Below are positions 30,531 through 38,874 of a stretch of 64,000 nucleotides of DNA, piece after piece. The first letter of the stretch is position 1, and every line of letters starts with the position of its first letter. Position numbers and translations under genes: made by a program. The notes under the pieces were generated by a model. The model searched no databases, was not told the origin of the DNA, and saw only the letters and a program-made list of their open reading frames with translations. Source of the stretch: JAANXG01 sp963731035 (GTDB lineage: Bacteria; Pseudomonadota; Gammaproteobacteria; Arenicellales; JAANXG01); contig CAVSUY010000017.1 in assembly GCA_963731035.1 (NCBI GenBank), forward strand, positions 124,001-188,000, written 5' to 3'.

Positions 30531-31154
30531 GTGACAATAACCGTAATTGGTGCGGGCATCGGTCGCACAGGCACTTACTCGCTAAAGCTCGCAATCAATC
30601 AGCTTGGCATCGGCCCGTGTCACCACATGGAGGAGGTTCTTCATAATATGCCTGTACAAGTACCCCTGTGGTCGGCGGTATTGGGTGGACGCCCCGACTG
30701 GCAAACGATTTACGACGGCTATTTTAGTGCGGTTGATTGGCCTACCGCGTGCTTCTTCCGCGAATTGCTCAAGGCTTATCCAGAAGCTAAGTTTATTTTG
30801 ACCCATCGCAGTCCCGAAAGCTGGGCAGACAGCTTTGGTCCAACGATCTATGAGTTGATGGCAGGCAGAGATCAGGCGCCGCCTGACATGAAAGAATGGC
30901 TTGAAATGGCGGCCGGCGTCGTTGCCAAAACGGGATTTCCAGACGGCCTCGACCGCGACGGCCTTATCAAGGCATTCAAAGCCCATAATGAGGCGGTGAA
31001 GAACACGATTCCAGCCGATCAACTGCTCGTCTATGAGGTAAAAGACGGTTGGGAGCCGCTCTGCGATTTCCTTGGAAAGCCGGTTCCTTCCGACCCGTTT
31101 CCGCGCACTAATGACCGCGCAGAATTCTGGGACCGTGTTACGGGGAAAATATGA
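30531..31154 (+). CDS. Sulfotransferase-family P-loop protein
   Basis: The 207-residue protein starts at GTG 30531 with TAGGAG seven bases upstream. The N-terminus VIGAGIGRTGTYSLKLAIN is the phosphosulfate-binding loop (family 'GxxRTGTxSL'), and ILTHRSPESWADSF contains the second conserved segment. Bacterial members of this small family are annotated as sulfotransferases, but the donor and acceptor are not evident here. GC content is lower than in the surrounding chromosome. About 215 bases of AT-rich sequence without a gene precede it. Confidence 0.82.
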   Translation: MTITVIGAGIGRTGTYSLKLAINQLGIGPCHHMEEVLHNMPVQVPLWSAVLGGRPDWQTIYDGYFSAVDWPTACFFRELLKAYPEAKFILTHRSPESWADSFGPTIYELMAGRDQAPPDMKEWLEMAAGVVAKTGFPDGLDRDGLIKAFKAHNEAVKNTIPADQLLVYEVKDGWEPLCDFLGKPVPSDPFPRTNDRAEFWDRVTGKI

Positions 31155-31265
31155 TATTCGAGGATTACAGAGCATCCGCCCGACGATTTTACCCGCTTGC
31201 CATCGTTGGGCGACGCACCGAATGATTTTCATCGAGTCATGCACCCATATCAATGAGCAAGCGCT

Positions 31266-31643
31266 ATGCCGCACCTGACACTCGAATACTCTCCGAACGT
31301 CCTTGTTGAAGCAGACTTCACGGACCTGTTCCGGAAGCTTCACGCCATTCTGTCGAAAACCGGCGGGATCAGGCTCGAGAACTGCAAGAGCCGTGCGTAT
31401 GTTGCTCGGGAATTCTTCATCGGCTCAGGTGCTCAGGCGGGCGGGTTCATCCACCTGGACATCAGGTTTCTCGAAGGCCGTTCAGATGAGATCAAGCGGG
31501 CGATAGGGGAGGAAACGAGAGACACCCTGATGACATGGTTTCAGGCCTCGGTGGATACCCTGGATCTGCAGATTACCGTCGAAGTGCGGGATATCGAGCG
31601 TTCCTTCTACTTCAAGTTTCCCGAGGGCAGCCTGACGCCGTGA
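31266..31643 (+). CDS. 5-carboxymethyl-2-hydroxymuconate isomerase-like tautomerase
   Basis: This 125-residue protein starts MPHLTLEYSPNV. The proline after the initiator methionine is the catalytic base of the tautomerase superfamily, and the length and FIHLDIRFLEGRSDEIKRAI segment match CHMI (HpaF). In homoprotocatechuate breakdown CHMI isomerises 5-carboxymethyl-2-hydroxymuconate. No other genes of that pathway are in view, so a different substrate is possible. It stands alone among small plus-strand enzymes. Confidence 0.85.
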   Translation: MPHLTLEYSPNVLVEADFTDLFRKLHAILSKTGGIRLENCKSRAYVAREFFIGSGAQAGGFIHLDIRFLEGRSDEIKRAIGEETRDTLMTWFQASVDTLDLQITVEVRDIERSFYFKFPEGSLTP

Positions 31644-31717
31644 GCCCGGGGCGGACGGCTCGTACCAACACGATCCCGGACCCCGCGGAAACTCCGGTGG
31701 GCTCGGGAGTATGATCC

Positions 31718-32325
31718 ATGAATCTTGCGAACGAATCCCTGCGCCGCGAGCTCGTGTCGATGGCGGAAAGCGACCTTTCGGTCAGGGAAGAGCTGATCAC
31801 TGAAGGGTCTTTGGGCGGCTTTGGCTATCATCCCAGAATGGAAGCGGTGCACCAGAGCAACGCGGCTCGTCTTCGTGAAATCATTGAACAGTGGGGATGG
31901 CCAGGACAGCGTCTCGCTGGCGAGGATGGTGCTCGGGCGGCTTGGCTGATCGCGCAACATGCCATCGGCGAGCCGTCGTTCATGAGGCGGTGCCTGAGCC
32001 TGCTGAAGGAGGCTGCGTCGAAGGGCGAGGCGGCGCTTTGGCAGGCGGCCATGCTGGAGGATCGGATTCGCATGTACGAAGGCACGCCCCAGGTGTACGG
32101 GACACAGTTCCAGGCAGGATGAAAACGGAGACCTCGCGCCGCTACGAGATCGAGGATCCCGCCGGGGTCGATGATCGACGGCGCGATGTTGGACTCAATA
32201 CGCTGGAGGAGCGGACTGCCGAGATGCGCGAACAGAATGCTCGCGAAAACGCCGTACCGCGCGAGAGCTGGCGGGGGGAATACGAGAAATGGCTCCGATC
32301 GGTGGGTTGGCGGGAGGGTGAATGA
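31718..32325 (+). pseudogene. DUF6624 protein, frame broken twice
   Basis: The first frame (ATG 31718) covers MNLANESLRRELVSMAESD to VYGTQF and ends at TGA 32120. A conserved DENGDLAP segment follows in another frame, and YEIEDPAGVDDRRRDVGLN then continues in a third to TGA 32323-32325. Removing one base near 32117 and one near 32140 restores a single DUF6624 protein. The apparent ATGA overlap at 32119 is therefore accidental, not operon coupling. DUF6624 has no established function. Confidence 0.75.
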
Positions 32326-32442
32326 GAATAGAGCTACCTGTGGTGCGTGAGCTGAGGGGAGATCGAGAACGGTGGAGTTGACCGAGCCATAAATGAAGGT
32401 CTATGGAATTTCATATGACGGCCGGAGTCCGGCGGAGTTGCG

Positions 32443-32790
32443 TTGGTCGATGCCGCGCGCCGCGTCGCGGGCGACCGGCTTTCGACATCCGCCGCCGGCA
32501 CCAACCACTACGGCGTGGGGTTCATCGGTGTCCATCAGGGACGGACAGGCAATTTCGTATTCATGGGCTGGTGGGCGGATGAGAACGAGCTGCACCATCA
32601 TGTCTACGTATCTCCGCTGGAACGGCCCGCACATATCGAATACATGACCCCCACCGACCTTTCGGCCTGCGCCTGGGATCTGTTCCTCATCGGCCATGAG
32701 CGCGACGCCTGGGTCAACAACGTGCTCAAGTTCAGCGATAATCCGGATCTCGATGACTACCTTCAGGCGAGGTTGAACGCGAATGCTTGA
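32443..32790 (+). CDS. Small conserved protein of unknown function
   Basis: The 115-residue protein starts at TTG 32443, with GGCGGAG (32431-32437) at suitable spacing; the in-frame stop at 32416 excludes an earlier ATG. Conserved-looking segments are NHYGVGFIGVHQGRTGNFVFMGWWADENELHHHVY and LSACAWDLFLIGHERDAWV. Similar proteins are sometimes labelled isochorismatase in databases, a label I consider unsupported. The tryptophan- and histidine-rich centre suggests a ligand-binding barrel. Function unknown. Confidence 0.6.
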   Translation: MVDAARRVAGDRLSTSAAGTNHYGVGFIGVHQGRTGNFVFMGWWADENELHHHVYVSPLERPAHIEYMTPTDLSACAWDLFLIGHERDAWVNNVLKFSDNPDLDDYLQARLNANA

Positions 32791-32874
32791 CGAGTACTCT
32801 GCGCCGACCGAAGGGCGCACCCGGTGTTTCCGTATGCCGCGCCGGCCGCCCGTCAATCCCGGCCGCGTGATCCC

Positions 32875-33249
32875 ATGGCAGCACTCGGCCTTCATCATTT
32901 CAATATTCACGCGCCGCGGGCGGACCTGCACGGGGTGCGGGACTTCTATGTCGAGGTGCTTGGGCTGGTGGAAGGGTTTCGGCCGCCGTTTGCGAGCTTC
33001 GGCTACTGGCTGTACGCGGGCGACGAGCCCGTCGTGCATCTCAGCGCCGATGAGGCAATGACCGCCGGTGATCGCGGCGCCATAGACCACGTTGCCTTCA
33101 GGTGCACGGACTTCGATGCCATGTGCGGCAGGCTGGACTCGCTGGGTATCGAGTACGCGCTGTCCGAGGTGCCCGGCCAGGGAATACGGCAGGTGTTTTT
33201 CACTGACCCACTCGGCAATGGCATCGAATTGAGCTTCGCGGCATCGTAG
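32875..33249 (+). CDS. VOC-family (glyoxalase-like) protein
   Basis: The 124-residue protein from ATG 32875 (MAALGLHHFNIHAPRADL) is a single VOC domain of two beta-alpha-beta-beta-beta units. Potential metal ligands are the histidine in LHHFNI, the histidine in AIDHVAFRC and the glutamate in GNGIELSF. The family includes fosfomycin-resistance, dioxygenase and glyoxalase enzymes; the substrate cannot be read from sequence. GFA follows 25 bases later on the same strand. Confidence 0.85.
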   Translation: MAALGLHHFNIHAPRADLHGVRDFYVEVLGLVEGFRPPFASFGYWLYAGDEPVVHLSADEAMTAGDRGAIDHVAFRCTDFDAMCGRLDSLGIEYALSEVPGQGIRQVFFTDPLGNGIELSFAAS

Positions 33250-33274
33250 CCAGGCGCCTGAAGCACATCATGCC

Positions 33275-33664
33275 GTGACCACGTTCAAGGGATCCTGCCA
33301 CTGCGGACAAGTGCGTTTCGAGATCGAGGCGGAGATCGATCACGTCCGATCATGTGACTGTTCCATCTGCAGGAAGCGGGGCGCGTTGAACCACCGGATA
33401 CCGAAAGAGAATCTCAGGCTGCTGACCCCCTGGGAGGACCTGGTCCTCTACCAGTGGGGGAGTCGCACGGCCAGGGACTTCTTCTGCCCCACATGCGGCA
33501 TCCTGCCTTTCCGGCGCCCCAGCGATCCCACTCCCGCGGAGATCCGCGAGGGCACGCAGCCTTTCGCCGGCTGGGCGGTCAATGTTCGTTGCCTCGAGGG
33601 CGTGGACCTGGATGCGATTCCGGTGAAAAAGATATACGGCAGCCGGATACAGCATGACGGCTGA
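33275..33664 (+). CDS. GFA-family zinc protein
   Basis: The 129-residue protein starts at GTG 33275 and has the GFA zinc-binding cysteines: GSCHCGQVRFEIE, CDCSICRKRGAL and FFCPTCGI. The family was named for glutathione-dependent formaldehyde activation, but that activity is disputed for many members. It lies between the VOC and methyltransferase genes and is probably cotranscribed with them. Start alternatives are few; the cysteine pattern is complete. Confidence 0.88.
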   Translation: MTTFKGSCHCGQVRFEIEAEIDHVRSCDCSICRKRGALNHRIPKENLRLLTPWEDLVLYQWGSRTARDFFCPTCGILPFRRPSDPTPAEIREGTQPFAGWAVNVRCLEGVDLDAIPVKKIYGSRIQHDG

Positions 33665-33712
33665 CGGCGCGAGGCGGCCACAGCGTGACGCGGGTGCGCT
33701 GCACTGAAGACC

Positions 33713-34480
33713 ATGTCCCGCGATCCCGTTCGAGTTGACTACGACCGGATCGGTCCGTGCTACCCGCGGTATCGGCGCACCGATCCCAGGATAGCAGCTC
33801 GCATCGCCGGCGCCCTCGGAGCCTGTCGCTCGGTTGTCAACGTTGGTGCCGGTGCGGGCTCCTACGAGCCGGTGGACCGGCTGGTGGTTGCCGTCGATCC
33901 GTCGGACGGAATGCTGCACCAGCGTGCCCGCGGGGCCGCGCGTGCGGTGCGGGCGATGGCGGAACGCCTGCCGTTTGCCGATGGTGCGTTCGAGGCGTCC
34001 CTTGCGGTGCTGACGATCCACCATTGGGTTGATCAGCGCCAAGGCTTGCTGGAGCTGAGGCGCGTCGCCCGACGGGCGGTGGTCGTTCTCACATGGGACC
34101 CCGCCCACGATGGATTCTGGCTGGTGCAGGACTACTTTCCCGAAATCCTGGCGATGGATCGCGCGATCTTTCCCAGTCTTGGTGCAATCGAAGCCGTGCT
34201 TGGTCCACTCGAGATTCAACCATTGCCCATACCCGCCGATTGCCTGGATGGTTTTCTGGGCGCCTATTGGCGCCGTCCCGCGGCTTACCTGGATGCCGGA
34301 GTTCGCTGTGCCATCTCCTGCTTCGCCCGGATGAACGAGACGGTCCCCGGGCTGGAGCGCCTGGCCGGTGATCTCGCGGCTGGCACCTGGGAAGATCGCC
34401 ACCGGGACCTGTCGGCGCTGGCGGAGCTCGATATCGGCTATCGCCTGGTCGTCGCACGCACTGATCGGAGCAGCTCATGA
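33713..34480 (+). CDS. Class I SAM-dependent methyltransferase
   Basis: The 255-residue protein shows the SAM-binding motif VVNVGAGAGSYEP, the acidic residue in VVAVDPSDGML and the motif AERLPFADGAFEASLAVLTIHHW, all of the UbiE-like class. YciI-like gene start (34477) overlaps its stop by four bases (ATGA). The methyl acceptor is unknown. It belongs to a run of small single-domain enzymes. Confidence 0.87.
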   Translation: MSRDPVRVDYDRIGPCYPRYRRTDPRIAARIAGALGACRSVVNVGAGAGSYEPVDRLVVAVDPSDGMLHQRARGAARAVRAMAERLPFADGAFEASLAVLTIHHWVDQRQGLLELRRVARRAVVVLTWDPAHDGFWLVQDYFPEILAMDRAIFPSLGAIEAVLGPLEIQPLPIPADCLDGFLGAYWRRPAAYLDAGVRCAISCFARMNETVPGLERLAGDLAAGTWEDRHRDLSALAELDIGYRLVVARTDRSSS

Positions 34481-34785
34481 ACACGACGTTGTTCCTTGTG
34501 TTTCGAGACCCGGGTCCGTCCTGGATCGAAGGCCGCCACACCCGTCAACAGCCGCTCTGGGACGAGCATGCGGTCTTCATGGACGGCCTGTTCGAGGCGG
34601 GGCGGGTGGTGCTCGGAGGGCCTTACGCCGACGGCAGTCGCGCGCTCGTCATCGTCGAGGCCCGCAACCGGGACGAGGCGCAGGCATTGTTCGACGATGA
34701 TCCCTGGACCACGGAAGAATTACTGGGCGTAGGCGAGGCGATAGAGTGGACCGTGTACCTCGATTCGAGGAAACCTGCCGGATGA
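34477..34785 (+). CDS. YciI-family protein
   Basis: The 102-residue protein has the YciI ferredoxin-like fold: MNTTLFLVFRDPG, then HAVFMDGLFEAGRVVLGGPYADG with the conserved His-Asp/Asp pattern, then ARNRDEAQALFDDDPW. Family members are thought to be small hydrolases or accessory proteins. It overlaps the upstream methyltransferase stop as ATGA, implying joint translation. Confidence 0.87.
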   Translation: MNTTLFLVFRDPGPSWIEGRHTRQQPLWDEHAVFMDGLFEAGRVVLGGPYADGSRALVIVEARNRDEAQALFDDDPWTTEELLGVGEAIEWTVYLDSRKPAG

Positions 34786-34829
34786 GCCGTGGAGCCGTAT
34801 TCGGTCGACGCCTTTGGCGCCCGTGAGCG

Positions 34830-35486
34830 GTGTGGGTTGAGGTGAGAACCCTTGCCTACGTCGTCGCCGGTGTGGCCGGCGCGCTCGTCGCGATCGCGGT
34901 GGTGTGGCGTCTCGGCTCGCGCGGCCACTCGATCCCCTGTCCCGTTTGGCTGCGCTGGATGGTGGAGCTGGACAACCCGTTCACCAGGACCAACCGCGCG
35001 GCGGTGATCGTCGGGCATCTCGATCTGAAACCCGGAATGAAAGTGGCGGACGTGGGTTGCGGCCCGGGCAGGCTGACCGTCCCGCTCGCGCGCCAGGTGG
35101 GTCCCGGCGGAGAAGTGGTGGCCATGGATATCCAGGCCGGCATGCTCGAGCGTGCCCGGGAGAAAGCACGGGCGGCCGGCCTCGAGAACGTCAGCTTTCT
35201 CGAAGCCGGCGCGGGAGCGGGCAGGATGGGGCGGGAGCGCTTCGACGCGGCGCTGCTGGTCACGGTTCTCGGCGAGATTCCCGATCGGATGGCTGCCTTG
35301 CAGGAGATCTTCGATACCTTGAAACCCGGAGGCGTGCTGTCCGTGACCGAGATCATCTTCGATCCCCATTTCCAGAGTCGAAAGGCCGTGGCACGCCTCG
35401 CCGGTGCGCACGGATTCCGAGAGAAGGCGTTCTATGGCAACCGCATCGCATTCACCGTGCACCTCGAAAAGCCCCGTGACGCCTGA
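34830..35486 (+). CDS. Membrane-anchored SAM-dependent methyltransferase
   Basis: The 218-residue protein starts at GTG 34830 (GTG 34842 is possible). A hydrophobic N-terminal helix (TLAYVVAGVAGALVAIAVVW) precedes a methyltransferase domain with VADVGCGPGRLTVPLA, VVAMDIQAGML and LKPGGVLSVTEI. The anchor suggests a lipid or membrane-bound acceptor. It is the last plus-strand gene before the convergent ABC transporter operon. Confidence 0.85.
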   Translation: MWVEVRTLAYVVAGVAGALVAIAVVWRLGSRGHSIPCPVWLRWMVELDNPFTRTNRAAVIVGHLDLKPGMKVADVGCGPGRLTVPLARQVGPGGEVVAMDIQAGMLERAREKARAAGLENVSFLEAGAGAGRMGRERFDAALLVTVLGEIPDRMAALQEIFDTLKPGGVLSVTEIIFDPHFQSRKAVARLAGAHGFREKAFYGNRIAFTVHLEKPRDA

Positions 35487-35538
35487 TTGCGTGTTTTGCT
35501 ACATGTTCTACAAAGGCATGGCTGAAAAGACACGGCTC

Positions 35539-36492
35539 CTAGGCGCGGATCTCACGGCGCTGGAAAACAAGGTAGGTCCCGGTGAACAGCAGTATGGTGC
35601 CGGCGATCAGGCTGGTGAGCTGCGGCCACACCAGAATCAGGCTCTGGCCCAGCGGCAGGGGAGTCCCCAGAATCGCGCGCTGAAGCTGGAACGCAAACAC
35701 CGGGCCGATGCTGCGCACTGATGGATGCAGCAGCACGGTAACCGCTTCGCCGTAGAGCGTGTTGGGCGAGATCCGGCTGAGGGTTTGAGCGAGCTGGTGC
35801 TGCGCAAATACCGCGGTCGGCGACCCGAACGGCGCGGGGTGGACTACCTGGGCGATGAACTGGGCGGCGATCGGCCACAACACCACGAACAACAGCCAGA
35901 TGCCCAGCGCCGCCAGCGCCGAGGTCGCCGTCTGCCGGAACAGTACCGAGCACAGCATCGCCACCGCCAACCAGATCCCGGCGTAGAACAGTGTCGCCAC
36001 CAGGAAGCACAGGCCCCTGGCGACGGAGGCGCCGCTCGGCGGCAGGCCCAGGAACACGATGCCCAGGCCCGTGGTCACCAGCCACAGCGCGGTCAGCACC
36101 AGCGCCAGGGTGGTCATGGCGGCGAGGAACTTGCCGGTGAGCAGGGCGTCGCGATAGATCGGCTGCGACAGCACCCGGCTGAGCGTTCCCCGATTGTGCT
36201 CGCCGTTCACGGCGTCGAATCCGAGTCCGATAGCCATCAACGGCACGAAGAACGTGAGGAAGGACACGAAGGAAGGCAGGGGCTGCGGTGCAGTGGTGAA
36301 CAGCTTCAGAAAGGCGAACGGGCTCTCCGCCACGGTGGCGGCGAGCTGCTGGCCGGCGACGTAGGTGGCGCCGACTGCGGCCAGGATCATGAGGATTTCG
36401 AGTATGCGCATGCGCACGGAGCCGAGATGGTCTGCCAGTTCCTTGGCGCAGACCACGCCGAGCCCGGTGAACGGTGAACCTTCACGCTGCAT
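35539..36492 (-). CDS. ABC-2 type transporter permease (NosY-like)
   Basis: The 317-residue membrane protein has about six helices. KELADHLGSVRMRILEILMI at the N-terminus and LGFDAVNGEHNRGTLSRVLSQPIYRDALLTGKF match ABC-2 permeases of the NosY type. Its start overlaps the ATPase stop by 11 bases, so the operon order is NEW3 protein, ATPase, permease. The substrate is not evident. No nosZ/nosD genes are nearby, so a copper or nitrous oxide role is not supported. Confidence 0.86.
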   Translation of the reverse strand: MQREGSPFTGLGVVCAKELADHLGSVRMRILEILMILAAVGATYVAGQQLAATVAESPFAFLKLFTTAPQPLPSFVSFLTFFVPLMAIGLGFDAVNGEHNRGTLSRVLSQPIYRDALLTGKFLAAMTTLALVLTALWLVTTGLGIVFLGLPPSGASVARGLCFLVATLFYAGIWLAVAMLCSVLFRQTATSALAALGIWLLFVVLWPIAAQFIAQVVHPAPFGSPTAVFAQHQLAQTLSRISPNTLYGEAVTVLLHPSVRSIGPVFAFQLQRAILGTPLPLGQSLILVWPQLTSLIAGTILLFTGTYLVFQRREIRA

Positions 36493-37429
36493 GGGTGGTT
36501 GCTCCGAAATAGCGGCGATAGATGTCGTCGAGTTGGGGCCGATGCCAGTTGATGCCGGTCACCTCGGCGCCCGCCTCGAATGCGGCCCGCGCCAGCGGGC
36601 CGCGGACGTCGGCGTCCGCCTCCACGCTCCAGCCGTCGCCGGTAGCGGTGACGGAGGTCACCTCGGATACCGCGCGCAGTCGCTGCTCCACCGCCTTGGT
36701 ATCGCCGTTGGCATGCGCCTGCAGCTTGATATGGCCGATGGATCCGAGCACGGTGCGGGCGAGCTCGTCGATGGTTCCGGTGAGCGCCATGCGTCCGCGG
36801 GCGAACAGGCCCACCCGGTCGCACACCGACTGCACCTGGGGCAGCAGATGCGAGGCGATGAGCAACGCCATGCCGGCGGCCTTCAGCTCGCGAATGGTTT
36901 CCAGAAACCATTCCGCCGCTTCCGGGTCCAGACCGAGGGTCGGTTCGTCGAGTATCGCCAGCTTCGGCCGTTTGAGGAGGAGCTCCGCCAGGCCGAGGCG
37001 CTGGCGCATCCCGCGCGAGTACGTGGAAACGCGGCGGTCCGTCGACTCGCTCAAGCCAACGCGCTCCAGAGCTGCGTCGATGCGGCTGCCGGCGTCGCGT
37101 CGTTTGAGACCGAGCAGCGCGGCCGAATACGAGAGGTTCTCGCGTCCCGTCAGGTCGTTGTAGAAACCCACCGTGTCGGGCAGGTACCCGACCTGTCGCT
37201 TGACCGACAACGGACGTCGACGCGGGTCCAGCCCGAGGACGCTGATCTCTCCACTGCTGGGTTCGGTGAGTCCCAGCAGCATGAGAATGGTGGTGGTCTT
37301 GCCGGAACCGTTGGGGCCGAGCATGCCGAAGACCTCGCCGCCGTGTACCTCGAGATTGAGGTTCTGCACGGCCACCGCCGTGCCGTAGCGCTTGGTGAGA
37401 TCCCGCGCCAGTACGATTGCGTCGCTCAT
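36482..37429 (-). CDS. ABC transporter ATP-binding protein
   Basis: The 315-residue protein starts at ATG 37429, overlapping the upstream NEW3 gene stop (ATGA). It contains Walker A (LGPNGSGKTTTILMLLG), the Q-loop region, signature YSRGMRQRLGLAELLL, Walker B (KLAILDEPTLGLDPEAAEW) and the H-loop (LLIASHLLPQ). A C-terminal ferredoxin-like domain (about residues 220-310) follows. Together with the permease it makes a two-subunit ABC-2 exporter. Confidence 0.93.
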   Translation of the reverse strand: MSDAIVLARDLTKRYGTAVAVQNLNLEVHGGEVFGMLGPNGSGKTTTILMLLGLTEPSSGEISVLGLDPRRRPLSVKRQVGYLPDTVGFYNDLTGRENLSYSAALLGLKRRDAGSRIDAALERVGLSESTDRRVSTYSRGMRQRLGLAELLLKRPKLAILDEPTLGLDPEAAEWFLETIRELKAAGMALLIASHLLPQVQSVCDRVGLFARGRMALTGTIDELARTVLGSIGHIKLQAHANGDTKAVEQRLRAVSEVTSVTATGDGWSVEADADVRGPLARAAFEAGAEVTGINWHRPQLDDIYRRYFGATTHAA

Positions 37430-38595
37430 CGCCGGCCGTAACGCGCTACCGCGAAGCCCACCACCAGAAGGGCGATCGCGACGATCACGACACCCACCAG
37501 TCCCCACGAAGTGGAGGTGGACACCGTCACCCGGTAGTCGGCGTTCGCGTCCGCCGCGCCCGCCTGGGCATCCGCGGTGAAGGTGACCATGTAGTCGCCA
37601 GCCAGGGACTGCTGCGCGGGATCCACGTCGGCGACGACCTTGGCCTGGCCGTCGGGTGGGATGAGGGGAAGCTGATCGGGATGGAATGCCACCTTCCAAT
37701 GGGTGGGGGAGCTGGCGGACAGGCGCACGTCGTGCGCCGGAGCGCTGCCGGTGTTGTGCAGAACCAGGTTCACTGCCGTTGTCTTGCCGGCATAGGCGGA
37801 TCCCGAGAGCTGCCCGCTCGGTGTGCCGAGGCTGAGTTCCGGCTTGCCGGTGATGACTGCCGTCAGCGTCGCGGAGGTGGACAGGTCGCCGGCGCGGGCC
37901 GCAACCTCCACTGGATACGCGTTTGCCTTGGCGTCCCGGGGCGCGGAAATCTTGGCGTCGACCTTCTTGGTCTCGCCGGCCTTGACCGGCAGGCTGGTGA
38001 TGTCGTTGGATCCGAACTGCGGTGAGAAGTTGACCTCGAAGCCGTCGGGCGCGTCGGCCGTCAGGTTGGCGTTCACGTCTTTGTCGCTGTCGTTCTTAAG
38101 GCTCAGGTGATAGGTGAACGTCGCCGAGCTGCTTCCTTTGAGCTTGGGCAGGTCGGTTTCGAGCTTCAGGCTCGCCGGCGGTGCATGGGTGAAGCTCAGG
38201 GAAAGCGGCAGCATCGCGGAAGTGTCCGTGCCGGCGGCGTTCAGCCGCAGGTGATACACCGTTCCGGGACTGGCATCGGGGCCGGGCTTGATATGGAGAG
38301 AGAGGGAACGGCTGTCGTCGGTGCCCACGAAGGCGGCAGCGACGTCATGGTTTTCGCCCTTCAGGTGAGCTTCCCAGCCCTGTGGAAGATCTTCGACCGA
38401 GACATCGATGACCTGGGGCGCGAGCCCGTAGTTGTGGACCGTGAGCGGTATGTTCACGTCGTCCTTGAGCTGCAGAGTCTCCGTGGGGTAGGGTGTTTCC
38501 AGGCTGATGCCGGTGTAATGGTCGTCTGTTGCTGCCGAAGCGGTGGTTGCAGCTGCGCATGCGGCAACAAAGAGAATCCAGCGTACATAGCGCAT
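37426..38595 (-). CDS. NEW3-domain exported protein with C-terminal anchor
   Basis: The 389-residue protein has a signal peptide (MRYVRWILFVAACAAATTASA), three or four Ig-like NEW3-type domains (for example FTYHLSLKNDSDKDVNANLT and LVLHNTGSAPAHDVRLSASS) and a final transmembrane helix before RYGRR. Such proteins often accompany ABC-2 transporters and may bind the exported substrate or the envelope. It is the first gene of the minus-strand operon; its upstream region (38596-38874) shows no strong promoter by eye. Confidence 0.85.
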   Translation of the reverse strand: MRYVRWILFVAACAAATTASAATDDHYTGISLETPYPTETLQLKDDVNIPLTVHNYGLAPQVIDVSVEDLPQGWEAHLKGENHDVAAAFVGTDDSRSLSLHIKPGPDASPGTVYHLRLNAAGTDTSAMLPLSLSFTHAPPASLKLETDLPKLKGSSSATFTYHLSLKNDSDKDVNANLTADAPDGFEVNFSPQFGSNDITSLPVKAGETKKVDAKISAPRDAKANAYPVEVAARAGDLSTSATLTAVITGKPELSLGTPSGQLSGSAYAGKTTAVNLVLHNTGSAPAHDVRLSASSPTHWKVAFHPDQLPLIPPDGQAKVVADVDPAQQSLAGDYMVTFTADAQAGAADANADYRVTVSTSTSWGLVGVVIVAIALLVVGFAVARYGRR

Positions 38596-38874
38596 TGTTC
38601 TTAATCCTCTGGATAGTGCACATCGAAACCCTTTGCCGTCGGGTCGTGCAGGCAGAGGGCACGTCCTATGACCACGGATACGGCGCAGGGTTCCGTCCGC
38701 GCCGCATCGCAGTTCCGCAGGGCCGGCGGCGAGGGCGAACCACGCCCGCCGAGACGTGGCGGCACGCCGGCATGAGGTTTAGAATTCGTCACTCGACTAA
38801 ACATGACCGTGATACGGTCGGCGACGGCGTGGTTCGCGAGGTCCGGGACCGTCTCCGCATGGATATCTGCATAT

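Noticed and set aside
31266..31643. Homoprotocatechuate degradation cluster
   Set aside because: Only the CHMI-like gene is present; no hpaD, hpaE, hpaG or other hpa genes occur in the window.
32119..32325. ATGA-coupled second gene after DUF6624
   Set aside because: A conserved DUF6624 segment (DENGDLAP) lies in a third frame between the two ORFs, so two indels explain the split better. Programmed frameshifting would need two events in about 25 bases.
35539..37429. Nitrous oxide reductase accessory operon (nosDFY)
   Set aside because: The ATPase and permease resemble NosF and NosY, but no nosZ, nosD or copper-site proteins are near, and the first gene has NEW3 domains instead.
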